Source: Bin55 sp965116055 (lineage in GTDB: Bacteria; Pseudomonadota; Gammaproteobacteria; Pseudomonadales; Azotimanducaceae). From it: 64,000 nt of DNA. The stretch spans positions 1,178,001 through 1,242,000 of the forward strand of contig OZ220466.1 in the NCBI GenBank assembly GCA_965116055.1, given 5' to 3'. The notes under the pieces were generated by a model. The model did not search any database. It was not told the origin of the DNA and saw only the letters and a program-made list of their open reading frames with translations. The position numbers and the translations under genes are program-made. Below, one piece after another: positions 17,406-26,595 of the stretch; within the stretch, counting starts at the first letter, position 1, and every line of letters begins with the position of its first letter.

Positions 17406-18794
17406 TTAAAACGACACGTTGTTAGGCACTCTTGGGAAGGGTATAACGTCTCGAATGTTTTCTATGCCGGACGTGTACATGAGCAGGCGTTCGAAGCCGA
17501 CGCCGAACCCGGCATGAGGAACACTGCCATAGCGGCGTAAGTCTCTGTACCACCATAACTCATTGCGCTGCTGGTCGGTCAGGCGCGAATCCAGAACGTC
17601 GATTCGTTCTTCGCGTTGGCTACCGCCAACGAGCTCGCCAACGCCAGGCATAAGCACATCCATAGCAGCCACCGTTTTTTCATCATCATTTAAGCGCATG
17701 TAAAACGGCTTGATCGTTTTGGGGTAATTCATCACGATGACCGGCGCGTTAAAAACGACCTCCGTTAAAAACCGCTCGTGCTCGGATTGCAAGTCTGCTC
17801 CCCAAGTCATGGGATATTCGAATTTGCGAGATGATCGTTCGAGCTCGCGAACGGCATCGGAGTACTCAAGTCGAACGAATTCGCTTGCTATGACACCCTC
17901 TAGTCTACTAACAACTTGACTGTCTATCCGTTCCGCGAAAAATCGGTAGTCGTCTTCGCACCGCTCAAGCACCTCTTGAAAAATGACCTTCAAGAAATCC
18001 TCGGCTAATGTTGCGTTCGCTGACAAATCGGCAAAAGCTATTTCTGGCTCGATCATCCAAAATTCAGCGAGATGCCTGCTTGTGTTCGAGTTTTCAGCGC
18101 GAAACGTGGGTCCAAAGGTGTAGACATTCTTGAGTGCCAGGCAAAATGCTTCCACGTTCAGTTGGCCAGATACAGCCAGATAGGTTGGTTTTCCAAAAAA
18201 GTCTTCGCTGTAATCGTTTTGAGTTCGATTTGCCAGATCCAATGTTGACACGCGAAACAACTCGCCTGCGCCTTCGCAGTCGCTCGCGGTGATGATCGGC
18301 GTGTTGACCCATACAAAGCCGCGTTGATCGAAATAGCGATGCACAGCTTGTGCCGCTTGATGCCGCAATCGCGATATCGCACCGAAAGTGTTTGTGCGCG
18401 GACGAAGATGAGCGACATTACGTAAGTACTCAAATGTATGTCGTTTTTTTGCAATCGGATAGGACTCAGGGTTCTGGATGTCGCCGATGCACGTCAGGTT
18501 CGAACAGTGAATTTCAATTTCCTGCCCTTTGCCTTCCGAAGCAACAATCGTCCCAGTTACGCTCACCGCGGCGCCTGTCGATAGTTTCGTTATGGCATCG
18601 TAGTTCGGAAGGTCTTGATTCACGACGATCTGAATGGGGTCGAAGCATGAACCATCGTGTAGCGAGAGGAATGCGAAACCACCTTTTGATACGCGTACCG
18701 ATCGCAACCACCCGTCAAGACGAACGGTGTTCCCCAAAGGTACCGAGCTCTTGAGGACACTACACACTGTGACGATTGGCGATTGGTCTCTCAT
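17406..18794 (-). CDS. asnS: Asparagine-tRNA ligase
   Basis: This 462-residue class IIb synthetase has an N-terminal OB-fold anticodon-binding domain (GWLRSVRVSKGGFAFLSLHDG). Motif 2 lies in RAENSNTSRHLAEFWMIEPE, with the AsnRS-typical NTSRHLAEFWM block, and motif 3 is GFGVGFERLLMYTSG at the C-terminus. It charges tRNA-Asn directly, so this organism need not rely on the amidotransferase route for Asn-tRNA. The ATG at 18794 was preferred to TTG 18800. It is 51 nt downstream of the acyltransferase-like gene. Confidence 0.95.
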   Translation of the reverse strand: MRDQSPIVTVCSVLKSSVPLGNTVRLDGWLRSVRVSKGGFAFLSLHDGSCFDPIQIVVNQDLPNYDAITKLSTGAAVSVTGTIVASEGKGQEIEIHCSNLTCIGDIQNPESYPIAKKRHTFEYLRNVAHLRPRTNTFGAISRLRHQAAQAVHRYFDQRGFVWVNTPIITASDCEGAGELFRVSTLDLANRTQNDYSEDFFGKPTYLAVSGQLNVEAFCLALKNVYTFGPTFRAENSNTSRHLAEFWMIEPEIAFADLSANATLAEDFLKVIFQEVLERCEDDYRFFAERIDSQVVSRLEGVIASEFVRLEYSDAVRELERSSRKFEYPMTWGADLQSEHERFLTEVVFNAPVIVMNYPKTIKPFYMRLNDDEKTVAAMDVLMPGVGELVGGSQREERIDVLDSRLTDQQRNELWWYRDLRRYGSVPHAGFGVGFERLLMYTSGIENIRDVIPFPRVPNNVSF

Positions 18795-18845
18795 ACTCAA
18801 ATGAGCTTTGTGATTAGGACTTGTTGCGATGTTGATCTGACAGGG

Positions 18846-20024
18846 TTATTCGAGCACCGCTTTGAACGGTGAGTGGGACTGGACATGTTGGATGTCACTT
18901 TCGACGTAGCGTTGTTCGCGGCGCAAAAAATCTGCGACAGCTTCTTTGAAGTTTTCATTGGCTAGCCAATGTGCGGAATAGGTCCTACGAGCTAAATAAC
19001 CACGCGCGATCTTGTGCGAACCTTGCGCGCCAGCTTCAACACATCGTAGTTTGTTGGCGATAGCAAATTCAATCGCTTGGTAATAGCAGACTTCAAAGTG
19101 TAGAAATGGATGGTGTTCGACGCATCCCCAATTGCGACCGAACAATGTGTCACTGCCGATAAAGTTAATCGCTCCTGCAATATATCGTTCTTGACGCTTA
19201 GCCAGAACGAGCAGAATTTGATCAGGCATTGATTCGCCGATCAGACTGAAGAATTCTCGGGTCAAATAGCTTGATCCCCACTTTCGATAGGTCGTGTCTG
19301 TATAAAAATCGAAGAAAGCGTCCCAGTGTCGCTCCTTCAGGTCGGCGCCGGTAACCCATTCAATGTCAATGCCGTTATGGCAGGCTTCCCTTCGCTCACG
19401 GCGTATGTTTTTCCGCTTTTTCGAAGACAACTCGTTTTGAAATTGTTCGAAGTTCTCGTAGTCTTGGTTGTACCAATGGAATTGCGTGTCAAGGCGCTGA
19501 AGTAACCCGTTAGCCCCGGCGAGTTGCCATTCGTCTTTTGGCATAAACGTGATGTGGAGCGAACTGACCTTAGTCTGTTTAGCGAGTTGCGTGGCAACAT
19601 CTAGGAGTTGTTGCTGCCACTCATGGCGCTGAAGTCCTTCCTTAGCGAGGAGACGGGGTCCGGTCGCAGGCGTAAATGGCACGCTTGATTGCAATTTAGG
19701 GTAGTACCGCCCTCCAGCCTGATGCCACGCATTCGCCCAGCTGCCATCAAACACGTATTCACCGTGAGAGTGAGACTTGAGATAGAGTGGCAAAACGGCA
19801 ACCGTTTCGCCGTCGGCTTCAAGCGTGATATGAAAAGGCGCCCAGCCTGTGTCGGGACAAGCGCTCTTACTTGCTTCAAGCGCGGTTAAGAATCGGTAAT
19901 CGACAAACGGATTGTAGGGGTTGGGTTCGGTGCAACTGGTCCATACCGACCGTTCAATTTCTCGTATACCGTAATGAACGCGACCCACGAGAGGTTTAGC
20001 TTGTTTGGTTGCCGATGCGTGCAC
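18846..20024 (-). CDS. Predicted N-acyltransferase (FemAB-like / peptidoglycan-recognition family)
   Basis: The 392-residue protein fits the large GNAT-like family annotated as peptidogalycan biosynthesis/recognition (COG3146-type). Its N-terminal pattern NPYNPFVDYRFLTALEASKSACPDTGWAPFH, the DQDYENFEQF-SSKKRKNIRRERR middle and the LFGRNWGC-HFEVCYYQAIEFAI end are typical. These proteins have two tandem acyltransferase folds. Their substrate is unknown; transfer to cell-wall or lipid amines has been proposed. The start is GTG at 20024. It precedes asnS on the same strand. Confidence 0.82.
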   Translation of the reverse strand: MHASATKQAKPLVGRVHYGIREIERSVWTSCTEPNPYNPFVDYRFLTALEASKSACPDTGWAPFHITLEADGETVAVLPLYLKSHSHGEYVFDGSWANAWHQAGGRYYPKLQSSVPFTPATGPRLLAKEGLQRHEWQQQLLDVATQLAKQTKVSSLHITFMPKDEWQLAGANGLLQRLDTQFHWYNQDYENFEQFQNELSSKKRKNIRRERREACHNGIDIEWVTGADLKERHWDAFFDFYTDTTYRKWGSSYLTREFFSLIGESMPDQILLVLAKRQERYIAGAINFIGSDTLFGRNWGCVEHHPFLHFEVCYYQAIEFAIANKLRCVEAGAQGSHKIARGYLARRTYSAHWLANENFKEAVADFLRREQRYVESDIQHVQSHSPFKAVLE

Positions 20025-20215
20025 AATATTGGTTGGGAGTTTGGAGCATTAAGCATATTCACACCGTGCCTGCACTTTGCATTGAGCACGAATGATGGAA
20101 TACAGCTGCATGTTTGAACGCTTAATATTCTTGCCTATGTGTTGGCTCTAGTTTCGTTTTGTAATTGACTAATCGGCACTAGACGAACGCTACTCTATCT
20201 TCTTACGAGTGCTTC

Positions 20216-21457
20216 ATGTCCGACGATCAAGCTACCGATCTCCAAAATCTCCGTATTGATCGTTCCGAACGTCCCCGATCCAGCTGGCGCATGATCTTGT
20301 GGTTATTGCTGATCGCTGGCCTCGGCGGTGTGTCTTTTATCGCATATTTCGCCTACTTTGTCGACGATACGCTTACCGTTAGTTCGGCGCTTGCCGTTTC
20401 AGCTGCGCGAGATTCGCGCGACGAAAGCGTACTTGATGCGACCGGATACGTCGTTGCGAGGCGTCAGGCGTCGGTGAGTTCTAAAGTATCTGGAAAAGTC
20501 ACTTCAGTACTTATAGAAGAAGGCATGATGGTCGTTGAAGGCCAATTGCTTGCGACGTTAGACGATTCGATCAATCGTGCTCAATTAGCGCTGACTAGCT
20601 CGCAGTTGGATGCGACGAAATCGCAGCTAGCAGAACTATCACTGCGTTACAACCAAGCGATTCTCGACAATCAGCGCAACGAGCAACTATCCAACGCGGG
20701 TCTCATCAGTAAGACCGAGCTCGAACGGAGCCGCTTGGAGAAAGAGGCGCTGAAGAGTTCGATTGTTGTCGCGGAGGAAAGTGTTACCGTGGCTGAACGC
20801 ACACTAGAACTTCAGCGGCAATACCTCGCCGACATGGAAATTCGCGCGCCATTTGCTGGTATTGTCATTTCTAAAACTGCACAGCCAGGTGAAATGATCG
20901 CACCGGTTGCAGGTGGTGGCGGTTTTACGCGAACCGGCATATGCACGATCGTAGATATGGATTCGCTCGAAGTTCAAATAGATGTCAATGAATCGTATAT
21001 TAATCGCGTTCAGCCAGGACAGCAGGTCACGGTCCAATTGACTGCGTACCCAGAAGTGCGGATGCCAGCTGAAGTCATTGCCATCATTCCAACTGCCGAT
21101 CGTGCAAGATCAACCGTCAAAGTGCGTGTTGGGTTCAAACAGCGCGATGAGCGAGTACTGCCGGATATGGCAGTAAAGGTTGCATTCTTAGAAGAAGGTA
21201 AGATTGCCGAGTTTGTCGAAGTGCCGACTGGTGTAGTCGTGCCTCAATCGGCGATTGATTCGACCATAGGCGAGGATCAAGTGTGGGTTATTAAGGACAG
21301 TGTATTAGGCAGTCGACGTGTGCGGCTCGGCGACCCACTTGAAGGCGGTCTCGTGCAAGTGGTTGATGGTCTTCGGAGTGGTGAACGGGTTGTCACGGAT
21401 CTTACCGCAGAACTCGTGCGACAATTGTCGAATGGGCTAACCGTTTCAACGATTTAA
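20216..21457 (+). CDS. Periplasmic adaptor subunit of an ABC export system (MacA/HlyD-like)
   Basis: The 413-residue protein has a single N-terminal membrane anchor (about residues 27-48). A lipoyl-like half-motif (VSSKVSGKVTSVLIEEGMMV), a coiled-coil hairpin (about 120-200), the returning lipoyl half (RAPFAGIVISKTAQPGEMI) and beta-barrel domains follow. This is the membrane-fusion architecture that links an inner-membrane ABC pump to an outer-membrane channel. The ABC genes follow directly (21-nt gap), so the four genes form one export machine of the MacAB type. No outer-membrane factor gene is nearby; a TolC encoded elsewhere is presumed. Confidence 0.9.
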   Translation: MSDDQATDLQNLRIDRSERPRSSWRMILWLLLIAGLGGVSFIAYFAYFVDDTLTVSSALAVSAARDSRDESVLDATGYVVARRQASVSSKVSGKVTSVLIEEGMMVVEGQLLATLDDSINRAQLALTSSQLDATKSQLAELSLRYNQAILDNQRNEQLSNAGLISKTELERSRLEKEALKSSIVVAEESVTVAERTLELQRQYLADMEIRAPFAGIVISKTAQPGEMIAPVAGGGGFTRTGICTIVDMDSLEVQIDVNESYINRVQPGQQVTVQLTAYPEVRMPAEVIAIIPTADRARSTVKVRVGFKQRDERVLPDMAVKVAFLEEGKIAEFVEVPTGVVVPQSAIDSTIGEDQVWVIKDSVLGSRRVRLGDPLEGGLVQVVDGLRSGERVVTDLTAELVRQLSNGLTVSTI

Positions 21458-21478
21458 CAAACAAATAGAAAGAGTCTG

Positions 21479-22177
21479 ATGGCATTCATTCAGTTAAGCA
21501 ACGTGGTTAAGAACTACACGAAGGGTAGTGAGACGGTTCACGTGCTGCAAAACATCAACCTGACGCTCAAAACTGGGGACTTCCTTGCATTGATGGGTCC
21601 GAGCGGCAGCGGAAAAAGTACGCTTCTTAATTTGATTGGCGGGATCGATCAGCCAACTTCCGGTGAAGTGTCAGTTGATGGTAAAAGCGTTTCGAGCATG
21701 TCGAGCTCGCAGCTGGCGAAGTGGCGTTCAGAATCGATTGGCTTTGTATTTCAGTTTTACAACTTACTTCCATTTTTAACTGCCGAACGCAATGTCGAAT
21801 TGCCGCTATTGCTAACTAACCTGAGGAAGGGAAAGCGCAAGCAAAACGCGTTGACCGCGTTGCGGACTGTATCGTTGGAAGAACGAGCTCGCCACAAACC
21901 GGGTCAATTGAGCGGCGGCCAGCAGCAGCGCGTTGCTATTGCGCGGGCGATTGTGGCCGATCCAAAAATCTTGGTGTGTGACGAACCGACAGGAGATTTA
22001 GACAGACAGAGCGCACACGAAATTTTGGCTCTCCTACAGACTCTTAACAAAGATTTCCATAAAACTATCATCATGGTGACGCACGACCCTTTGGCGGCCG
22101 ATCACGCTAAGCGTGTGCTGCATCTAGATAAAGGCGTACTCGTAGAGAGTGTGGAGACAGGAGTTGCGGCAGCATGA
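21479..22177 (+). CDS. ABC transporter ATPase (MacB/LolD class)
   Basis: The 232-residue nucleotide-binding protein has Walker A GPSGSGKST at 40-48, a Q-loop at Gln92, signature LSGGQ at 144-148, Walker B ILVCDEP at 164-170, D-loop and the switch His in MVTHDPLAA. It belongs to the FtsE/LolD/MacB class that drives mechanotransmission through FtsX-type permeases rather than substrate passage. It overlaps the first permease gene by 4 nt (ATGA). Confidence 0.94.
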   Translation: MAFIQLSNVVKNYTKGSETVHVLQNINLTLKTGDFLALMGPSGSGKSTLLNLIGGIDQPTSGEVSVDGKSVSSMSSSQLAKWRSESIGFVFQFYNLLPFLTAERNVELPLLLTNLRKGKRKQNALTALRTVSLEERARHKPGQLSGGQQQRVAIARAIVADPKILVCDEPTGDLDRQSAHEILALLQTLNKDFHKTIIMVTHDPLAADHAKRVLHLDKGVLVESVETGVAAA

Positions 22178-23343
22178 CAAGCTTTGGATTTATCTGGAAG
22201 AATCTCTTTCGCAAAAAAGTTCGAACCTACTTAACCTTTTTCTGCCTATGCGTTGCGTTTCTACTCTATATCGCATTAGGTTCTATCGCGATCATTTTTT
22301 CGATCGACTCACTCGGTGGTGATTTAGGCGCTAATCGACTGCAGACGGCCGCGAAGTACTCAATGATCGAGAGTTTTCCGAAGCGATATGTTGATGAAAT
22401 TGCGCAACTAGATGGCGTGATGCATGTGACGCACATGACTTGGTTTGGAGGTTACTACCAAGAACCGAACAACATGCTTGTGACTTTTCCCGTCGACCCC
22501 CCATCGTTTTTCCAAGTCTATCCTGAGTATCAGATTAGTGACGAACATTTGATCGCGTTCGCCGAAACTCGCCGCGGCATGGTCGCACCGGTTGAAACGA
22601 TTCAAAAATATGGTTGGCAAATCGGGGGTTTAGTGCCAATCGCTTCTCAAATTTACCCGCAAAAAGACGGCAGTATGTTCTGGGAATTCGAGCTTGTCGG
22701 TAGTTACACCAGTTCCCGCGAAGGCATGAACGCGGTCCTGTTGCACTATGACTATTTCGAAGAAGCAAGCGCATTCGGGCAAGGAACAGTAGGTTGGTTG
22801 GGGATTCAAATTGCAGATCCGGAACTTGCGCCGGAACTATCGCAGCAAATTGACAGGATGTATATCAATTCATCCGATCCGGTGAAAACCTCTACCGAGA
22901 GCGAGGCAAATCGTCAATTTCTTAAGCAATACGGCAACATTTCTCTTATGATGAGCGGTATCTTACTGGCCGTTTTCTTCACTATTTTGTTAGTCTGCGC
23001 TAATACGATGTCTCAAGCTTTCAGAGAGCGTGTCTCCGAGCTAGGCGTGTTGAAGACCATCGGATTTAATGACTACAAACTCGGGTTGTGGATGCTTCTT
23101 GAAGCGATATGCTTGAGTGTTCTTCCAGCCATCATCGGCACATTCCTGGGAATCGCCTTGTTGACGCTCGTCGGAGGTTCGGGAGTAGCTGCAATGTTTC
23201 TACCCATGCCGCCTATGGAAATACTGTGGTCTACTGCGGCATCTGCAGTTGCGCTTGCCGTTGCGCTCGGCGTGATCGTAGGTATCGTACCCGCGCTAAC
23301 GACCGCTCAAATGTCGATTGTCGATGCCATGAACCGGAACTGA
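22174..23343 (+). CDS. ABC transporter permease, FtsX/MacB type (first)
   Basis: This 389-residue permease has the MacB layout: one N-terminal helix (residues 20-45), a large periplasmic domain (about 50-260) and three C-terminal helices forming the FtsX core. It contains ELGVLKTIGFNDYKL, the conserved coupling segment that contacts the ATPase. It should act with the ATPase upstream. It differs clearly from the second permease, suggesting a heterodimeric pump rather than a duplicated one. Export of lipids, peptides or toxins is possible; the substrate is unknown. Confidence 0.9.
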   Translation: MTSFGFIWKNLFRKKVRTYLTFFCLCVAFLLYIALGSIAIIFSIDSLGGDLGANRLQTAAKYSMIESFPKRYVDEIAQLDGVMHVTHMTWFGGYYQEPNNMLVTFPVDPPSFFQVYPEYQISDEHLIAFAETRRGMVAPVETIQKYGWQIGGLVPIASQIYPQKDGSMFWEFELVGSYTSSREGMNAVLLHYDYFEEASAFGQGTVGWLGIQIADPELAPELSQQIDRMYINSSDPVKTSTESEANRQFLKQYGNISLMMSGILLAVFFTILLVCANTMSQAFRERVSELGVLKTIGFNDYKLGLWMLLEAICLSVLPAIIGTFLGIALLTLVGGSGVAAMFLPMPPMEILWSTAASAVALAVALGVIVGIVPALTTAQMSIVDAMNRN

Positions 23344-23353
23344 ATCATTCGCG

Positions 23354-24514
23354 ATGTTTACGCAAATCGTCAAAATTTCGTTGATGAACTTGCAAAACCT
23401 GCCATCCAGGTTTGGTGTTTCATCCGTTGTCGTGGTTGGCATTGGTGGCGTAGTAGGCGTATTGGTCGCGATTCTCGCGATGGCTTCGGGATTTGAATCC
23501 GTTTTGTCGAGCGGAGCGTCCAGCGATCGCGTGATCGTGCTACGCGACGGGGCAACTGATGAGATGTCCAGTTCGATCAGCCAGGAGGAAATTGCGTTAA
23601 TTCAAACCATGCCCGGTATTGAGGCCATGAGTCCCGAACTGTATACGGTTGTCGATGTACCAAAGATGGACACTGGTACGGATGCCAATCTCATCGCCCG
23701 AGGGGTAGGTGTCGGAGCCTTTGAGGTACGACCTGAAATTGAAATTGTCAAGGGACGAAATTTCCAACCTGGCCGCACGGAGATCATCGCAGGCGTCAAG
23801 GCGGCGAGCGAGTTTCGGGGTTTCGAAGTGGGCAAAGAAGTGCCATTGCGAGATTCAACCTGGCAGGTTGTCGGACACTTCACAGCTGATGGTTCAGCCT
23901 ACGAATCGGAAATTTGGCTTGATTTTCCAGCATCATTGAACGCGTTCAGGCGCTTTAATGCCACATCGCTGCGGATTCGACTTGATTCGCCAGGTTCGCT
24001 TGATTCATTGGTGCAAGCGATTGACAACGAGCCCCGCTTACAAGTGCGTGTGGAATCGGAAACCTCATTTTTGGACGGTCAATCGGCACAGTTGCGTCAA
24101 ATCATTCGATCATTCGGATACGGCGTAGCAGTTATCATGGCGATTGGTGCGCTATTTGCCGCGCTAAATACCATGTATACGGCAGTGTCCACGCGAACCA
24201 TCGAAATTGCTACGTTACGGGCCATTGGGTTCTCAAGCGTGCCAATCGTGGTTTCGGTCATGCTCGAGGCGATATTGTTAGCGGTGATTGGCGGTGGGCT
24301 CGGGGCGTTGTTTTCCTACTTCGTGTTTAACGGTTTTACGGTCGCAACGTTAAATCCGGCGGCTTTTTCACAGGTAGCTTTCGATTTCGATGTCACTCCC
24401 GAAATTGTGTCGCTCGGCATGCTATGGGCAGTCATCATCGGCTTCTTTGGGGGGCTGCTACCTGCCTTGAGTGCGGCGGTCATACCGATTACGACGGCAT
24501 TAAGAGGCGAGTAG
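23354..24514 (+). CDS. ABC transporter permease, FtsX/MacB type (second)
   Basis: This 386-residue permease has the same layout: an N-terminal helix (residues 18-42), a MacB-like periplasmic domain and a C-terminal FtsX core of three helices with the coupling segment TIEIATLRAIGFSS. It starts 10 nt after the first permease. Adaptor, one ATPase and two non-identical permeases together form the usual four-gene unit for heteromeric MacAB-like or devBCA-like exporters. Confidence 0.9.
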   Translation: MFTQIVKISLMNLQNLPSRFGVSSVVVVGIGGVVGVLVAILAMASGFESVLSSGASSDRVIVLRDGATDEMSSSISQEEIALIQTMPGIEAMSPELYTVVDVPKMDTGTDANLIARGVGVGAFEVRPEIEIVKGRNFQPGRTEIIAGVKAASEFRGFEVGKEVPLRDSTWQVVGHFTADGSAYESEIWLDFPASLNAFRRFNATSLRIRLDSPGSLDSLVQAIDNEPRLQVRVESETSFLDGQSAQLRQIIRSFGYGVAVIMAIGALFAALNTMYTAVSTRTIEIATLRAIGFSSVPIVVSVMLEAILLAVIGGGLGALFSYFVFNGFTVATLNPAAFSQVAFDFDVTPEIVSLGMLWAVIIGFFGGLLPALSAAVIPITTALRGE

Positions 24515-24587
24515 AGGAAGATAGCAATCTTCGTCATTTCTCACTTGGATCTAGATGCTTGATATCTAAGTCGAGCCAACGTACATC

Positions 24588-26024
24588 TTGAAGCTCGACG
24601 GCGTCAATAGCTTACTTGACGGTCCCATACCGCGCCAGCTGTTCCGCTTGACGGTGCCAATGCTCATTGGCATCACTTCAATGATGGGCGCGTCTTTGAT
24701 TGACGCGTACTACGTCGGTCAGTTAGGCACAATCGAATTGGCGGTTCTAACCCTCACATTTCCTCTCGTGATGGGATTTTCAAGCGCGTCAATGGGATTA
24801 GGTATCGGTGCGACATCAATTATTGCTCGTACGGTAGGCGCTGGCGACTTAACCAAAGCGCATCGCATCGCGACGCATACGTTGATTCTGGTAGTTAGTT
24901 TTGTGACCCTGCTCTCAGCATGTGGGTTTTATTTCGCTGAGGGGATATTCCTACTTCTTGATGCGCGCAAAGAGTTGATTCCGATGGCGACCAAATACAC
25001 GCAGATCCTGATGCTAGGCATTCCCATTATGGCGGTACCGATGGTTGGCGGCATGATGCTCCGTTCCCTTAACGACGTGCGGTCGCCGGCGATCATCATG
25101 GTTTCCGGAGCAGCGATTCAAGTATTAATCGCACCGCCGCTGATTTGGGGAATTGGTCAATGGGAAGGGTTTGGCGTTTACGGCTCGGCTTGGTCTTTCG
25201 TTCTCTCCAGGTGCGTGGTGGCTCTTTATGCTGTTGGCTTATTTCGGCTTCGTGGGTTTCTCCAGCATCCAGGAACCTTCGAGTCGTTTCTCGTGTCGAC
25301 CCGTGAAGTTATGCGCTTGGCGTTGCCGTCAATGGCCAGTCAAGTGATGATGCCAGTATCAATGTACTTAATCATGATGTTAGTTGCGCAGTACGACAAC
25401 CATGTCGTCGCGGCTTTCGGTCTCGCCTCTCGCATTGAAGCTATGGCAATGATCGTCGTCATGGGGCTGAGTTCAAGTATGGGTCCATTCGCAGGCCAAA
25501 ATTTCGGCGCAAGGCGGTTTGACCGCATCCGCTCGGCATTGCGTATGTGTTACGTGTTTTCCTTGCTGTACGGCTTAGGCATTGCAGCGGTGCTTGGAGC
25601 GTTGGGTGGGGAGATTGCAAGCGTATTTCGTGATGACTCGGCAGTTACGATAGTGGCCGCCGAATATTTCTACATCATCCCCATCACGATTGGTATATTG
25701 AGCGTATCCATGATCGCAGGAAGTACTTTCGTCGCTTATGGCAAGCCTGTACCATCTTTTCTGTTGTCAATGTTTCGGATGTTTCTCGTGCTCGTGCCGT
25801 TGTGCTATTTACTCAATTGGTTGCTCGGTTATGTCGGTATTTTCGTTGCGGTGGCCATCACCAACGTCATTGTGGGGATCATCTCGTTCTGGTGGCTACG
25901 AAACCTGACAAACCGTTTGCAGAGTACGGTCGCTGCGACATCCCTACCGTTACACGATCCCGTCGAAACAAACGTGAATAGTGCATTAATAAATTCCGGC
26001 CTCAAGTCCAGCCGCCAACGCTAA
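24588..26024 (+). CDS. MATE-family multidrug/sodium antiporter
   Basis: The 478-residue inner-membrane protein has about 12 helices in two homologous halves, as usual for MATE exporters. Typical elements are PMLIGITSMMGASLIDAYYVGQLG in the first helices and SSSMGPFAGQNFGARRFDRI at the start of the second half. It exports organic cations, drugs or flavin-like compounds by Na+ or H+ exchange. The start is TTG at 24588, with no good ribosome binding site. It is 73 nt downstream of the ABC operon, and its 3' end runs 39 nt into the opposing flavodoxin gene. Confidence 0.9.
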   Translation: MKLDGVNSLLDGPIPRQLFRLTVPMLIGITSMMGASLIDAYYVGQLGTIELAVLTLTFPLVMGFSSASMGLGIGATSIIARTVGAGDLTKAHRIATHTLILVVSFVTLLSACGFYFAEGIFLLLDARKELIPMATKYTQILMLGIPIMAVPMVGGMMLRSLNDVRSPAIIMVSGAAIQVLIAPPLIWGIGQWEGFGVYGSAWSFVLSRCVVALYAVGLFRLRGFLQHPGTFESFLVSTREVMRLALPSMASQVMMPVSMYLIMMLVAQYDNHVVAAFGLASRIEAMAMIVVMGLSSSMGPFAGQNFGARRFDRIRSALRMCYVFSLLYGLGIAAVLGALGGEIASVFRDDSAVTIVAAEYFYIIPITIGILSVSMIAGSTFVAYGKPVPSFLLSMFRMFLVLVPLCYLLNWLLGYVGIFVAVAITNVIVGIISFWWLRNLTNRLQSTVAATSLPLHDPVETNVNSALINSGLKSSRQR

Positions 26025-26447
26025 GCCTAGTTCACGACAGGCCTTGAGCTGTTCAGCGCTTGCTTGACCCTTCACGATGATGGGTTCTTGAACTTCAATG
26101 AATGGATAGCCCTTTGCGATTCGTCGAATGGCGGTTAAAGCCCCTGAACCGTCGTTTCCCGCGCTGATGAAAATGCCGTAAGGTAACGGTTTAATCCTTC
26201 CTTCGACTTCGTAGAAAGTTCGATCCAGGAAGTCCTTCATACCACCTGACATATAGCCGAAGTTTTCTGGTGTGCCAAGAATTAGGCCATCTGCTGCAAG
26301 GAGATCCTCCGCATCAGCCTCAAGCGCTGCTTTCATCACGACTTGCGTTTCTTCAAGTTGACCGTCAGATGCACCGTCATACACAGCGTTTGCCATACTT
26401 TTAGTTTGGCCGTATTTTGAGTGATACACGATGAGCAATCGCGGCAA
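25986..26447 (-). CDS. Flavodoxin-like NAD(P)H-dependent reductase
   Basis: This 153-residue flavodoxin fold has the FMN phosphate loop HSKYGQTKSMA at the N-terminus, GTPENFGYMSGGMKDFLDR around the isoalloxazine site and SAGNDGSGA further on. It is close to WrbA-like or FMN-dependent oxidoreductases, shorter than E. coli WrbA (198). Reduction of quinones or service as an electron carrier is likely. The start is TTG at 26447, about 150 nt from the divergent acoA start. It shares 39 nt at its 3' end with the MATE gene. Confidence 0.8.
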   Translation of the reverse strand: MPRLLIVYHSKYGQTKSMANAVYDGASDGQLEETQVVMKAALEADAEDLLAADGLILGTPENFGYMSGGMKDFLDRTFYEVEGRIKPLPYGIFISAGNDGSGALTAIRRIAKGYPFIEVQEPIIVKGQASAEQLKACRELGLALAAGLEAGIY

Positions 26448-26595
26448 AGATCACACCAAGATAGGTAGTTGCTGAACATTATCGCAAGAACCGGGTTAAC
26501 CGAGTAAATAGGCCTGAGAAGCTTAGGATCCTGAGTACTTTCATGTCCACCTCTGCTGCGACCTATGTGCAAAATCAATATATGGAGGTTTACTC

